Origin: Haliea sp.
GTDB taxonomy: Bacteria > Pseudomonadota > Gammaproteobacteria > Pseudomonadales > Halieaceae
Assembly (NCBI GenBank): GCA_016704305.1
Contig: JADJAL010000032.1
Location: 1 to 64,000, forward strand
Direction: 5' to 3'
Length of the DNA: 64,000 nucleotides
Position 1 is the stretch's first letter; each line of letters begins with the position of its first letter. The notes beneath the pieces are model-generated. The model saw only the letters and a program-made list of their open reading frames with translations, made no database searches and was not told the origin of the DNA. Shown here one piece after another: positions 10,895 to 21,163 of this stretch. The translations under genes and the position numbers were made by a program.

Positions 10895-11954
10895 CTACAA
10901 CAGGTCCAGCGTGCCGAGATCCCGAATCGCCGCGCAGGGAGCGCTTGGCCATGGCCAGGAACATTGCGTCGCTGGCGTCACTGCGCTCGCGTGGCGCGTA
11001 AATACAGCCAATCGTGGTGATCATCGGCGCCTGCAACTGCCCCAGGCGGTAATCGGCAAAGCACTGATCAAGGCTGTAATCAGCAACACCACGGCGCAGC
11101 AGCTCACCGTGGTACACGGCAACCAGTTCCTTCTCCGCTGCGCGGCGCAGCTCCACCGCAAGACCGGTGCCGAGGAAATAGGCGAGATCACGCGCGGGCG
11201 GCCCGACACTGATTGTCTGCCAGTCCAGCGCGACCACGTCCTGCGGATCGGCGCCGAACATCAGGTTGTCCAGTCGATAGTCTCCGTGCAGTAGCGCGAA
11301 CGGTTGCGGTGACGCCAGCACCCAGCGACCGACGGCCGCAGCGGCGGCTGTCAGCGTGGCGGCATCCTCTTCACCCAACTGGATTGCGTAGCGATTGACG
11401 AATTCGGCCGCGGCCATTTCGGTGATCTGCGCAAGGCCAGCCGCTGCTTCCGCATTGTCGATGGTCATCGGAAACGCCAGCGTGTAGAGGCTCGCATCGT
11501 TCCAGCGCGGCGCGTGCAAGCCCGCCAGATTGCGCAGCGCGCCACGGGCCATATCCACGGAACAGCCCTCGGCCTGCACGCCGGGACGGCGCGGCGACAG
11601 GTCCTCCAGTAACAGCGTAAAACGCAGGTTGTCCGCGGCGATGGCCGCATAGCGGCAGTCGGGTGTGTGAATATCCACGGAATCGCGCAAGCTGGCGTAA
11701 AACTGCACTTCGGCGGCATAACCCATGCTGACGCCGCCGCGGGCCGCAGGGTCGCCCGCCGCCACTTTGGCGACCAGCGTTTCTGCCCCGCGTTCGGTGT
11801 CCAACGCAAGACGATAGGAGGCGCCGGTTTGTCCCGCGCCGACCCTGTCGCTGGTGAAGGAGTTAACCTCGTAACCCAGCACGTCGGTCAGCCAGCCGGG
11901 CGTGATCTCTTCGATATCACGCGCGTCGTTTGGTCTCGGTGTTGCACTGCTCAT
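10895..11954 (-). CDS. Phosphotransferase-family (APH-like) kinase, late frameshift
   Basis: About 350 residues of aminoglycoside-phosphotransferase fold. LLLEDL is the hinge, LLHGDYRLDNLMFG is the Brenner motif with catalytic Asp and metal-binding Asn, and VALDWQ is the DFG-like Mg site. I prefer the ATG at 11954, which has GGAG eight bases upstream, over that at 11966. As written the frame runs past the proper end. Removing one base near 10935 restores the family's usual C-terminus AIRDLGTLDLL with a stop at 10895. Homologues in lipid and steroid degraders are often annotated as putative aminoglycoside phosphotransferases, but substrate is rarely known. It lies just downstream of the kinase gene, convergent. 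Confidence 0.75.
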
Positions 11955-12077
11955 GGAACACTCCAAATGTTGGAAGAGCGAATTTTTCGGCGGCCAGAAA
12001 TAATAAACGGCCCCCGAGGGAGCCGCCTACGATCATAGCTTGATCGTGGGGTTAGTTGGTATTGGGTAAACGGGCCA

Positions 12078-12126
12078 ATCAAGGGGTCAGAGTACTTGAA
12101 AGTTTCAAGTACTCTGACCCCTTGAT
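12078..12126. repeat. Near-perfect palindrome with GGGGTCAGAGTA motif (REP/RAYT-like)
   Basis: Two arms of about 24 bases, reading ATCAAGGGGTCAGAGTACTT and its complement, form an almost perfect inverted repeat. The GGGGTCAGAGTA core is common around REP-associated tyrosine transposase genes in gammaproteobacteria. No transposase gene is nearby, so it may be a stand-alone REP-type element mobilised in trans, or act as a bidirectional terminator. Confidence 0.55.
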
Positions 12127-12212
12127 CTTGATCTCGTGTCACGCGATTGGCCACAAATAGCCAAACAATCGAACGCCCTCCTTTTACAAATCGTGCTAGC
12201 CTGTTACCAATG

Positions 12213-12227
12213 TTAAACAGTGTTTAA
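12213..12227. promoter_or_regulatory. Palindromic operator upstream of the antitoxin
   Basis: TTAAACAGTGTTTAA is a perfect 7-bp inverted repeat around one central base. It lies 13 bases before the antitoxin ATG and just before its AGGAG site. Ribbon-helix-helix antitoxins typically autorepress through such sites. Confidence 0.5.
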
Positions 12228-12239
12228 TAGGAGCGCGCG

Positions 12240-12504
12240 ATGTTGGGTGTCAGACTAGATGCGGAACTGGAAAGGCGATTGGCGGCCTTGGCAAAAAAAA
12301 CCAAAAGATCAAAGAGTTACCTTGCAAAAGGAGGCATTGGAGCGTTACATCGAGCAAGAAGAAACAAGAGAGTATGAACGTCGGGAGACGCTGGCCAGGT
12401 GGGAGCATTACCAGGAAACCGGCGAAACATTGAGCGAAAAAGCGATTGAGGCATGGCTGGACACATGGGGATCGGATCAGGAACAACCGTGCCCCGCGAA
12501 ATAG
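12240..12504 (+). CDS. RHH (CopG/RelB-like) antitoxin, one frameshift
   Basis: The ATG at 12240 follows AGGAG. It gives MLGVRLDAELERRLAALAKK followed by TKRSKSYLAK, a standard ribbon-helix-helix DNA-binding start. In the next frame the protein continues as EALERYIEQEETREYERRE to a stop at 12504, so one extra G in the AAAAGGAGG run near 12330 breaks the gene. Reconstructed length is about 88 residues, normal for the family. It would neutralise the adjacent ParE-like toxin and repress their operon through the palindrome at 12213-12227. Confidence 0.7.
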
Positions 12505-12779
12505 TCTGGTTGCCCTCGGCCGCCATGGACGTTGCCCGATTAAGAGAGTTTATACGGGAAAAAAATCCGCAAGCCGCACAACGCGCGGCAAGCCGTATCA
12601 AAGACGCTGTTCAAATCCTCAGCGAGAATCCCGAAGCAGGCAAGCCGGTAGAGGACATGGTGGCCTTTCGCGACTTTGTCATTCCCTTTGGCAACGGCAA
12701 CTATGTATTGCGGTATCGGGAAGAATCAAGCCGCGTTGTTATCGTTCGCGTGAGACACAATAAAGAGGACGGGTTGTAG
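12489..12779 (+). CDS. ParE/RelE-superfamily toxin
   Basis: I favour the GTG at 12489 (AGGA six bases upstream), giving a 96-residue protein starting VPREIVWLPSAAMDVARL. An ATG at 12453 in the same frame is also possible. The sequence has the ParE fold pattern: a first helix LREFIREKNPQAAQRAASRI, then NPEAGKPVEDM, RDFVIPFGNGNYVLRY and a final strand VVIVRVRHNKEDGL. ParE toxins poison DNA gyrase, while RelE relatives cleave mRNA; the sequence suits ParE better. It overlaps the antitoxin's end, the usual antitoxin-first order. Confidence 0.8.
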   Translation: MPREIVWLPSAAMDVARLREFIREKNPQAAQRAASRIKDAVQILSENPEAGKPVEDMVAFRDFVIPFGNGNYVLRYREESSRVVIVRVRHNKEDGL

Positions 12780-12839
12780 TCTTCCCGGTGGGCACACGGA
12801 CTTGGATGTGCAGGGATATGAGTCCCTGCCTGCTCTGTA

Positions 12840-15045
12840 TTAGCCCCTGCTGCGCGGCAGCCCCAACCGCCGTTCGGCCACCATGCTGCGCAGCACCTCG
12901 CTGGTGCCGCCGTAGATGGTGGTGGCGGAGGAATGGCGATAACCCATCTCCACGAGGCCAAGGCCTTCCTTGCCCCGGCGCAGCGAATCCGGCGCCGCCA
13001 GGTCCAGCAGATCCTCCGACACGGTAATGAACGACTCGGTGCTGAAGATTTTGGCGGCAGGCCCAAAGGCCATGTCGGCACCGCCGGCGAGCCACGTCGC
13101 CAGAATCCGGTGCCCCAGGCCCTCCGAGATATTGGCGTAGGTATAGGCCTTCGCCAGCCGTGCGAGCGTGGCCGGATCTTCCAGCTGCGGGCGACCGCCC
13201 ACTTCCCGGCCCTGCAACCAATCCTCGACGGCAGCGGCCATCGCGCGAATATTGCGATGGTAGGTGCCGCCACTCTGCTCCTGGCTGAGCGCCGACGAGA
13301 GCACCTTCACACCGCCATTCACCTCGCCGATGCGGTAGCGGTCGGGGATGCGCACATCCGTGTAAAACGTCGCGTTGGTGCGCTCGTCCATGAAGGTGTA
13401 GACGGGCTGGATTTCCACACCGGGATCATCCAACGGCACCAGGAACATCGTGACACCGCGGTGCTTGGGCGCGTCCGGGTCGGTGCGCGCGACCAGGAAG
13501 ACATACTTGGCGAGGTTCGCACCCGAGGTGAACATCTTCTGCCCGTTGATGATCCAGTGGTCACCGTCACGGACGGCGCGCGTTTTCGCGGCGAACACAT
13601 CCGAGCCACAGGAGGGCTCGGTGTAGCCCAGCGAGGCCGTGCTTTGTCCCCGCCCGAAGCCCGGCAACACCTCTTCCTTCAGCTCCTGCGTGCCGAACAG
13701 CATCACCGCGTCGCCCACCAGGCGGGTCACGCTGGTCGACGGCGGCGCATAACCCACCTCTTGCCAAACTGCATGGCTGGCACGGACGGCATCCGCATCG
13801 GCGCCGCGCCCGCCCCACTCCTCCGGCCAGGCCGGGAACAACAGCCGCGCCTCGCCCAGCGCGTGGTGCACGTCCCAGGCGTGCGACTCGAAGGAGTGGT
13901 CATGCAGGACATGTTTTTGCGGATCGATCACTTTCGCGAACAACGCGCGGGTTTCGTCGGCAAGCGCCTCGCCGCCGGTCGGCGGCTCGAAGTCGATCGC
14001 AAGCGTGCCGACGTCGGGCAGGCTGGTGCGCTCGCCCAACAACTGCCGGCGACCTGCTCGCACCAGTTCCTGTTGCGGATCACCCAGCGCGAGGCCCCAG
14101 GCCTTGGCGCGGCGATGGTAAAGCTGGATATCGTATTCTTCCGTCAGCCCGTAACCGCCGAACGTGTGCAGCGCATGGGCGACCGCCGTGGTCGCGGTGC
14201 GATTGGCCCACCAGAACACCTGCGAAATCATCGCACCGGCCTCCGCGTGCTGGTCGGCTACCGCGCGCAGCGTCTGCCACAGCAAGAGCCTGCCGCCATC
14301 GGCGTTAATCACGTCGTCCGCCAGCGGGTGCCCGATGCCCTGGTACGCGCCGATGGGTTGGCCGAAGGCCTCGCGCTCGGCGGCGTACTCCGACGACATC
14401 GCCAGCCCCTGTTGCGCAGGCCGATCAGCGCCGACGCCGTGAGCAACTTCCATTCTTCGATGGCGGCCGCCCACGCAGCGCTCGCCTTCTCACCGCTGGC
14501 GATGACGTGGCGCTCGCCCGCGCCGGGCACATACAGGGCAAGCGCGGCGCCACCCAATGTGTGCGGCGCCTCAACCGGTGACGCCGGCACCTGATCACCA
14601 CGTCCTTGCCGTCAAAGCTGACAATGCCGCTGGCGACCGCCGCGCCCGGGCACAGCTGCGCCTCTCCCGCCACGGCCTGGCGCAGCGCCAGCGCGAGAAT
14701 CGTTTCGCCATCGCGCACTTTCTCGATCCAGTCTTGCGCGACGGCGCCACCGAGTTCTCCCAGCAAACGCAGCGCGGCAACCGCTTCCGCAAGCGGCACC
14801 GGCGCCAGGTTGCGACCGGCCTCCTCCATCATCAGGCAAGCATCGAACAGGCCCATGCCGCTGCCGCCAGCCTCCTCGGCCAGGCGCAGAAACGGCGCAT
14901 CGATCGCGACAAGTTCGCGCCACAGGGCCGCATCGAACCCTGTCGGCTCGGCGGCGCGCACGCGCTCGGCGGTCGACTCGGTGGCAAACAGGCGCTGGAA
15001 CATATCGCGCACCAACAGGCTGTCTTCGGGCAAGCTAAGATTCAT
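12840..15045 (-). CDS. Tandem-fused double acyl-CoA dehydrogenase, two frameshifts
   Basis: About 735 residues: an N-terminal ACAD-like half (MNLSLPEDSLLVRDMFQRLF onward) and a complete second ACAD half (from about 13,980 to the end). The latter includes ASLGYTEPSCGSDVFAAKTRA, WIINGQKMFTSGANLAKYVF and a C-terminal IYGGTSEVLRSMVAERRLGL. Frame changes near 14,590 and 14,410 interrupt the first half. The start at 15,045 has GAGGAG five bases upstream. Fused or heterodimeric ACADs of this kind oxidise bulky substrates such as steroid side chains or rings. It is the last gene of an apparent operon with an acyl-CoA ligase and a ketosteroid-dehydrogenase-like enzyme, supporting a steroid/terpenoid role. 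FAD-dependent, cytoplasmic. Confidence 0.8.
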
Positions 15046-15074
15046 GTGTCTCCTCAATACGAATAAGTAAATCG

Positions 15075-16754
15075 TTACGCTGGCTGCGCTCTCAATGCGT
15101 CATTCGCCGCGACATAACCCCAGACAAACGACGGCCCCACGCTGCAGCCCGCGCCCGGGTACTTGTAGCCCATCACGGATGCCGTGGAGACACCGGTGGC
15201 ATAGAGCCCCGCAATCGCGGAGCCATCCTCGCGCAGCACGCGCGCCCGCGCGTCAGTGACCACCCCGCCATACGTGCCGACGTCGCCGGGGTATACCTGT
15301 ACCGCGTAAAACGGACCAGCCGCTATTTTTCCCAGCGTCTGCGACGGCTTATGCGTGAAATCGCCCAGCCAGCGATCATAGGCGCGCTCACCGCGCTGGA
15401 AATCCTCGTCGCGATTATTCTCCACGAACGTGTTGAAGCGTTCGACCGTGGCTTGCAGCGCGGCGCCGTCGACCTGCATCTGGCGGGCGAGCTCGGCAAT
15501 CGTGTCGGCGCGTTTCAGGTAGCCACCCGCCAGCCAGTCCGCGGGCTTGTTGCGGTTCCGGGCATGGTGCCGGCCAACATGTACTTGTCGACATGCTGGC
15601 TGTCGAACACCGCCCAACTCGGCACCGCCGGCACCGTCTTGTTGCGCTCCAGCATACCGTGGCAATACGCCATGTACGATCCGCCCTCATTCATATAGCG
15701 CACACCGCTCTGGTCGACGAGGATGCAATGCGGCCCAGCCGTGGTGCGCTGCATCGAGGGTTTTATGTCCGCCTTCTCACTGCCCGGTGGCAGCGTGAGC
15801 TGATAGCCCACGCAGGTATCCATCTGCGCGACGGCAGCACCGCAGCGCAGCATCTCCTCGATCATCTCGCCGGTGTCGCCGGGCGCGGTATTGGTCCATT
15901 GCGCCGACGTGCCCGGCTGGTAATGATCGCGCATGCGCTGGTTATGGGCAAAGCCGCCGGCATTCACCAACACGCCGAGGCGCGCCCCGATGCGCCAGGG
16001 CTGGCCGCCCATCTCCGGTGAGCACACCGGCCACCGCGTCGCCCTGCACAATCAATTCACGCACCGGCGATTCCACCCTGAAATCGACCCCGGCTTTCGT
16101 CGCCGCCAACAGCATGCGACCCTGCAACGCGGCCCCGGCGGTGACCAGGCGTTTGCCGGATGCTCTGGCGATAACATTGACCAGCCCGGTCTTGACCATG
16201 ATGTAGCGCGAAAGCCAGGACTGGCGGAAGTTGCCAATCTTCATCAACTCCTCCAGCGGGCCCGCCAGCGGTGAAAAACTGGGGCGCAGCCTGGGCAACC
16301 ACTCACCCAGCTCGTTGCTGTTGAACACTTTGGCGACCACCGTGCGACCGGCCTCGCAACCACCGGGTGCGTCGTCGTAGTAATCCGGCCAATAGCCGAC
16401 GCGGTCAAGTTCTACACCCTGGTCGAGCAAGAACTCCACCATCCTGGGGCCTTCCCGCAGGTAGGTATCGCGGCGCTCGCGGGTCGCACCGGGCTGGTTT
16501 TCATGATCGCCCACGACGGCGTCCAGATATTGCCTGGCCTTCTCGAAACTGTCCTCGACGCCATCGCGCCGCATGAATGGATTGTTCGGAATCCACATCA
16601 CGCCGCCCGAGCGCGCCGTGGTCCCGCCGAGCAGATCGGTCTTCTCCAGTACCAGCACATCCTTGCCAGCGGCGCGCAGGACCAGGCTCGCGCACATGGC
16701 GCCGCCGCCGCTGCCGATGACCACGAAGTCGCGGACCTCATCAAACTCACTCAT
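15075..16754 (-). CDS. 3-ketosteroid-delta1-dehydrogenase-like FAD flavoprotein, frameshifted
   Basis: About 560 residues of the FAD_binding_2 / KstD family. The N-terminal dinucleotide motif is VVIGSGGGAMCASLVL, followed by LEKTDLLGGTTARSGGVMWIP, typical of KstD and fumarate-reductase-like flavoproteins. The C-terminus GLYATGVSTASVMGYKYPGAGCSVGPSFVWGY (seen as separate motifs) closes the FAD site. Frame changes fall near 15,600 and 16,010. The start at 16,754 has GAGGAAG. KstD enzymes introduce a 1,2-double bond in 3-ketosteroids; related enzymes act on other cyclic enones, so the substrate is inferred. It is 12 nt downstream of the acyl-CoA ligase and 29 nt upstream of the double ACAD, all minus strand. 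Confidence 0.75.
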
Positions 16755-16766
16755 TGATCTTCCTCG

Positions 16767-18322
16767 TCACTGCCCGGGAGACGCGCGCCCAGCCGCCAGT
16801 TTCCGCGCGACCAGCTTCTCGATCTCCCGCCTCGACACCTTGTTGCTGTGCAGCACAGGCACTTCGTTGCGGCTCAGGATCACATATTCTCGCGGCACCT
16901 TGAAGCTGGACAACCGCCGAGTCAATTCCTTGTGCAACTCCAGCGTATCCACTGACATCCCGTCTCGCGGCACCACGGCGGCCACCAGCAACTGCCCGCG
17001 CTCGGGATCGGAATACCCACGACGTAGGCCGAGTGAACGCCGTCCAGCTGCTGCATCTCCAGCTCCACTTCGGCCGGTGACACATTGCTGTTGGCCGTCT
17101 TGATCATGTCCCCCTCGCGGCCGACGAACAGGATACGGCCGCCCTCCACGACGCCCATGTCGCCGCTGCGATAGAAGCCGTCGGGCGTGAAGTGCAGACT
17201 GCGCTCGACTTTGTGCAGCGCCGGCGTCAACGCATAACCGCGCACCTGTATCTCGCCCTTTTCGCCATCGGCAACTGGCTTGTTGTTTTCGTCCACCAGC
17301 CGCACCTCGAAACCGTCGGCGATGTGATCCAGCGGCGGGCACAGCGGATAGCCGGGCACACGCAATACATCGGCGTAAGAATAGGGCCCGAAAGTTTCCG
17401 TCAGACCCAGCGCCCAGAGGGTGGGCATCTTCGGCATGCGGGCGAGATCATCGTCTGCCAGCACGCTGCCCATGGCCATCTGGCTGTTAGTCAGCGTGCG
17501 CTCCGTGCACACGGTAATGGCGCCAGCTTCCCAGTTCGCCAGCAGGTGCATCAACAGGCCGCCGACCCAGAACATCGGCAGGGGTGCCGGCACCGGCACG
17601 CCGCGCTGTATGGTCGTCACCATTTTCCGGACGTAGTGAATGCGTTGCAGCACCGGACCGTGGTTGTGCTTCACGCCCTTGGGCAAGGCCATGGAGCCCG
17701 AGGTGTAGATTTCCAGCAGCTGGTCAGTGGTGTGGATTTCCGCTTCAACTTCCCGCAAGAGTTCTTCGCCTGATGCCGTGGGCCCGTGCGGTCAGCCAGT
17801 CCAGCGGTGGAACGCCGCAGGCAACGCGTCACCGCTGGAGGCAATCCAGCGCAGGAACGGGGCCTGCCGCAGGCGCAGGTCGGGCGAAGCGTTGGTTAAT
17901 TCCGGCAGCGCGTCGCACAGTCGCGTGACGAAATCCTTACCCAGCATGGAGCGCTGCACGATCAAGCCGGCGACATCCGACTGGCGCAGCACGCGCACCA
18001 GTTCGTTGGACTTGATCAGCGTGCTGATCGGCACGGCCACCGCGCCCGCGCGCGCGATGGCGGCGAACAGCACGGCGAACATCGGGCCGTTGCAGTAGAT
18101 AAAACCGATGCGCGTGCCCTTCCCCACGCCCACCGCAAGCAGGCCGCGTGCGATCTCAGCAGACTTGCGCTCCAATTCCCGGAACGATATCGCATCGTCA
18201 GCGAGCGTCTCGCCAGCAAAGGTGATCGCAGGCTCATCACCGTAAGCAGCGGCGGCAGCCCGGACGAATGCGGGAAACGTTTCGGATAGCGTCGGCGCGC
18301 CCGCTGGTGTGTGTTGTTTCAT
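16767..18322 (-). CDS. AMP-forming acyl-CoA synthetase, frameshifted
   Basis: About 515 residues of the ANL superfamily. The P-loop motif reads EIYTSGSMALPKGVKHNHG, where ALP replaces the usual TGx before PKG. GLTETFGPYS is the A5-like motif, YRSGDMG the A7, and VGREGDMIKTANSNVSPAEVE the A8 hinge. The C-terminal catalytic Lys motif is HSNKVSRREI. Frame changes occur near 17,780 and 16,990. It should activate a carboxylic acid (fatty, bile or cinnamate-like) to its CoA thioester, feeding the KstD-like and ACAD enzymes downstream. It is the first gene of the operon and divergent from the GH43-like gene. Confidence 0.8.
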
Positions 18323-18432
18323 TGCTGATTGCCCGCACCAGCTACATGAGAATGGGCCAACTCAGTATGCACTCCAGTTCTCCTGTGATACATATGCGGT
18401 CTTTCGCGAAAGTAATCCTGGCTTATTTTGAG

Positions 18433-19331
18433 ATGATACATCTGCGCAGACTCGCTGAGGGACCGATCATACATTCGGGCATGCTGCCGGGCAAAGAAGG
18501 GGACAACATCAACGGGCCCTCATTGATCCTGGCCCCGGACTGGCTCCCCGGCAGGCTCGGCAAGTTCTATCTCTATTTCGCCCACCATCGCGGACAGCAC
18601 ATCCGCCTCGCCTATGCCGACCACCTCGAAGGACCATGGACTGTTTTTGCCACAGGCTCGCTGCAACTTGAGGACGCAAAAGCGTGTCGCGACCATATCG
18701 CTTCTCCCGACGTGCATGTCGACCACGAAAAACGGGAAATCCTGATGTTTTTCCACGGCGTATCGAAGGCCAGCGGACACCAGAAGACCTTCGTGGCGCG
18801 CTCTAGAAATGGCGTGGATTTTTCCGCCGACGAAGTGCCCATCGCCGACTTCTACTTCCGCACCATCCAGTTCGAGGACTACTGGATTGGAATATCAAAA
18901 GGCGGCGTCATGTATACCGCTGCGCAATTAGCGGGCGACTACAAAAAATTCCCACGACAATATTCGCGATGCGGCATCCGCAAGGTAACGCACCCGGAGA
19001 CATCCGGCATGCCGCCCTCACTGTTTCCGCTGGCAGGCTGCACGTCTATTTTTCCCAAATCGGGGATGCGCCGGAGAGCATCTACCGCTCCTCCATCGTG
19101 CTGGGCGGCCCCGTTGAGCACTGGATTGCCGAAGGCAAGGAAATTGCGATGCAGCCGCAGGCTGACTGGGAAGGAGCCGACCTGCCGATTGCCGCTTCCC
19201 GCTCTGGCGCGGCAAAAGGCCGTGAGAATGCACTGCGCGACCCTGCCGTATTCGTGTGGGAAAGAAGGACGGACTGACTGTACTGCGCAGCCGGGGAGAG
19301 CTCCATCGGGATTGCAGAGGTAGCCGGGTGA
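18433..19331 (+). CDS. GH43-like five-bladed propeller protein, frameshifted
   Basis: The sequence GPSLILAPDWLPG, KFYLYFAHHRGQHIRLAYAD and SPDVHVDHEKREILMFFHG resembles glycosidase-related beta-propellers that keep the blade pattern of GH43/GH32 clans. A frame change near 18,960 moves the protein into another frame (LTVSAGRLHVYFSQIGDAPE, then PAVFVWE). An in-frame TGA near 19,275 precedes YCAAGESSIGIAEVAG and the natural stop at 19,331. The start is uncertain: the ATG at 18,433 suits homology but lacks a strong ribosome site, and upstream ATGs (18,367) are possible. No signal peptide is visible. Its end overlaps the sulfotransferase GTG start (GTGA), suggesting coupled translation. Confidence 0.6.
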
Positions 19332-20131
19332 GATCGATCATTGATGGGCAAGCGACGTCCGTCGAAATGTTTCACGCCCCGCATGGGGAGCCCGCGCGCG
19401 CACACGAGGCAGTGAAACAACAACTGTTATCGCTCAAATCGCCCGCCACGCTCCGGAGACGGCTTGGTGACATTGATGAGTTGCACGATTTTCGGCGCAT
19501 CTATGTGATGGGCTGCGGCAGGTCAGGAACATGGCTGCTGACCGGTCTATTCTCGACCTATGCCGATGTGGAGATCGTACCCAAAGAACTGGGCATTGAG
19601 TATTTTGGGCTGTTCACAACGCGGCAGAAAGCATTGGTGGTGAAACGGAATTTTGCCGCGCATTCACAGGTAGAAAAGATACCCGAGTGCATTGAGATTG
19701 CGTATGCGATACGCCATCCGTTCGATGTGCTGACGAGTCACAACCCGGTCACAGGCAATACCTATCATATTGCGCCGCACAGGTGGCTCAATGAGATGCT
19801 GGCCCTGCAGTATCTTCTGGATGCAAAGCACCGTCATACAACAATCATCAAATATGAAGACCTTGTGCGGCACCCGGGCGACAGCCAGGCGTTCATTGCG
19901 AAAAAACTGCAACTCGACATCAAGCATACTGCCGATCTCTTCGACAAAACGTTCAAGGCGCCGCCAGAGGCGGTCAGAGCCATGCATGGCCTGCGGGCAA
20001 TTGATACGAACTCAATAGGCCGATACAAGGACAGCCCCGACAAGATTGCCTATTTAAAGGGCATTCTCCCGAGATTGGGGAGGATGCTGGATTGGGTTGG
20101 AGAAGCATTCGGATATGACGTTGCAATCTAG
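19328..20131 (+). CDS. Sulfotransferase-family protein
   Basis: 267 residues if the GTG at 19,328 is used (overlapping the previous stop as GTGA); an internal ATG at 19,367 is an alternative. IYVMGCGRSGTWLLTGLF is the PAPS 5'-phosphosulfate loop and YAIRHPFDVLTSH the 3'-phosphate-binding motif (RxPxDxxxS-like). The family transfers sulfate from PAPS to hydroxyl or amino groups of carbohydrates or lipids. Pairing with a GH43-like protein suggests glycan modification, but the acceptor is unknown. This is the first gene after a long run of frameshifted genes that reads through cleanly. Confidence 0.75.
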   Translation: MRSIIDGQATSVEMFHAPHGEPARAHEAVKQQLLSLKSPATLRRRLGDIDELHDFRRIYVMGCGRSGTWLLTGLFSTYADVEIVPKELGIEYFGLFTTRQKALVVKRNFAAHSQVEKIPECIEIAYAIRHPFDVLTSHNPVTGNTYHIAPHRWLNEMLALQYLLDAKHRHTTIIKYEDLVRHPGDSQAFIAKKLQLDIKHTADLFDKTFKAPPEAVRAMHGLRAIDTNSIGRYKDSPDKIAYLKGILPRLGRMLDWVGEAFGYDVAI

Positions 20132-20275
20132 CGCGTCGGGAACTTCGGGCCACGATCACCGTCAAGGATGACGTGAGGTTAGCACTGCAAGATGCGGTGT
20201 TGTCCGCGGAATCTTTGTCATACCATACTGCACGAGTCGGCAGGACGCGGAAACAGCGAGGTTTGAATAACCACC

Positions 20276-21163
20276 ATGCAATACAGAAGACTGGGAAGCA
20301 CCGAACTGTCCGTGTCCGTGGTGGGCGTCGGCACCTGGCAGTTTGCGGGCGTCTGGGGCAAGCAGTTCGAGCAGCGCGAAGTCGATGACATCATGGCTGC
20401 CGCGCGCGCGTGCGGCATCAATTTCCTCGATACCGCGGAGTGTTATGGCGCCGGCCATTTGTCGGAGCGACTGATCGGCAATGCGCTGGCCGGCCGCCGC
20501 CACGAATGGATCATCGCCACCAAGTTCGGCCACAATCCGAACAATGACCTCAAGGATGAAAATTACTCGCCCGCGCAGGTGCTGCTGCAACTGGAGGAGT
20601 CGCTGCGCGCGCTGCAGACGGACTACATCGATGTCTACCAACTGCATTCAGCGGCGGATGAGTGGTTCGACAACGACGCACTGTGGACGATGCTCGGCAA
20701 GCAGGTGGACGCGGGCAAGGTGCGGCACCTGGGAAATTCCGTCCCGCTGGCGAATGCGCAGTACCAGGTGCCGCGCTCGCGTGATTTCGGCATCAGCGTG
20801 ATTCAGGTTCCGTACAACGCGCTGTTGACCAAGGCGGAGGAAGTCGTATTGCCGGAAGCGCAGCGGCAGGACCTGGGCGTGATCGCGCGCACCCCGCTGG
20901 CCAGCGGCTTCCTCAGTGGCAAGTACCAGCCAGGGCAGGTGTTCGAGAGCAACGACGTGCGCTCGTGGCGGCCGCAAAAAGGACTGGACCGCGAGATCAA
21001 CGCCGCGCATCGGGCGCTGCAGCAGCGCCCCGCGCATATGGAAGCCGTAGCCTGGGCCAACGCCTGGTGCCTGCAACAGCCCCGGGTGTCGGCGGTAATC
21101 CCGGGCATCAAGAGCGTCGCGCAAGTGCACAGCAATGCCCTGGCGGGTGATATAACGCTGTGA
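20276..21163 (+). CDS. Aldo/keto reductase family protein
   Basis: 295 residues, complete. MQYRRLGSTELSVSVVGVG is the standard start. NFLDTAECYGAG carries the catalytic Asp and Tyr, IIATKFGH the Lys, and QLHSAADEW the His-region motif. AVIPGIKSVAQVHSN forms part of the NADP-binding pocket. GAGG lies upstream of the ATG. It belongs to the YghZ/IolS-like branch of NADPH-dependent carbonyl reductases; the natural substrate is unknown. It stands alone between the sulfotransferase and katG. Confidence 0.85.
   Translation: MQYRRLGSTELSVSVVGVGTWQFAGVWGKQFEQREVDDIMAAARACGINFLDTAECYGAGHLSERLIGNALAGRRHEWIIATKFGHNPNNDLKDENYSPAQVLLQLEESLRALQTDYIDVYQLHSAADEWFDNDALWTMLGKQVDAGKVRHLGNSVPLANAQYQVPRSRDFGISVIQVPYNALLTKAEEVVLPEAQRQDLGVIARTPLASGFLSGKYQPGQVFESNDVRSWRPQKGLDREINAAHRALQQRPAHMEAVAWANAWCLQQPRVSAVIPGIKSVAQVHSNALAGDITL

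Noticed and set aside
12933..14594. 553-aa plus-strand ORF
   Set aside because: It is antisense to the double acyl-CoA dehydrogenase, whose catalytic motifs are clear; no motif on this strand.
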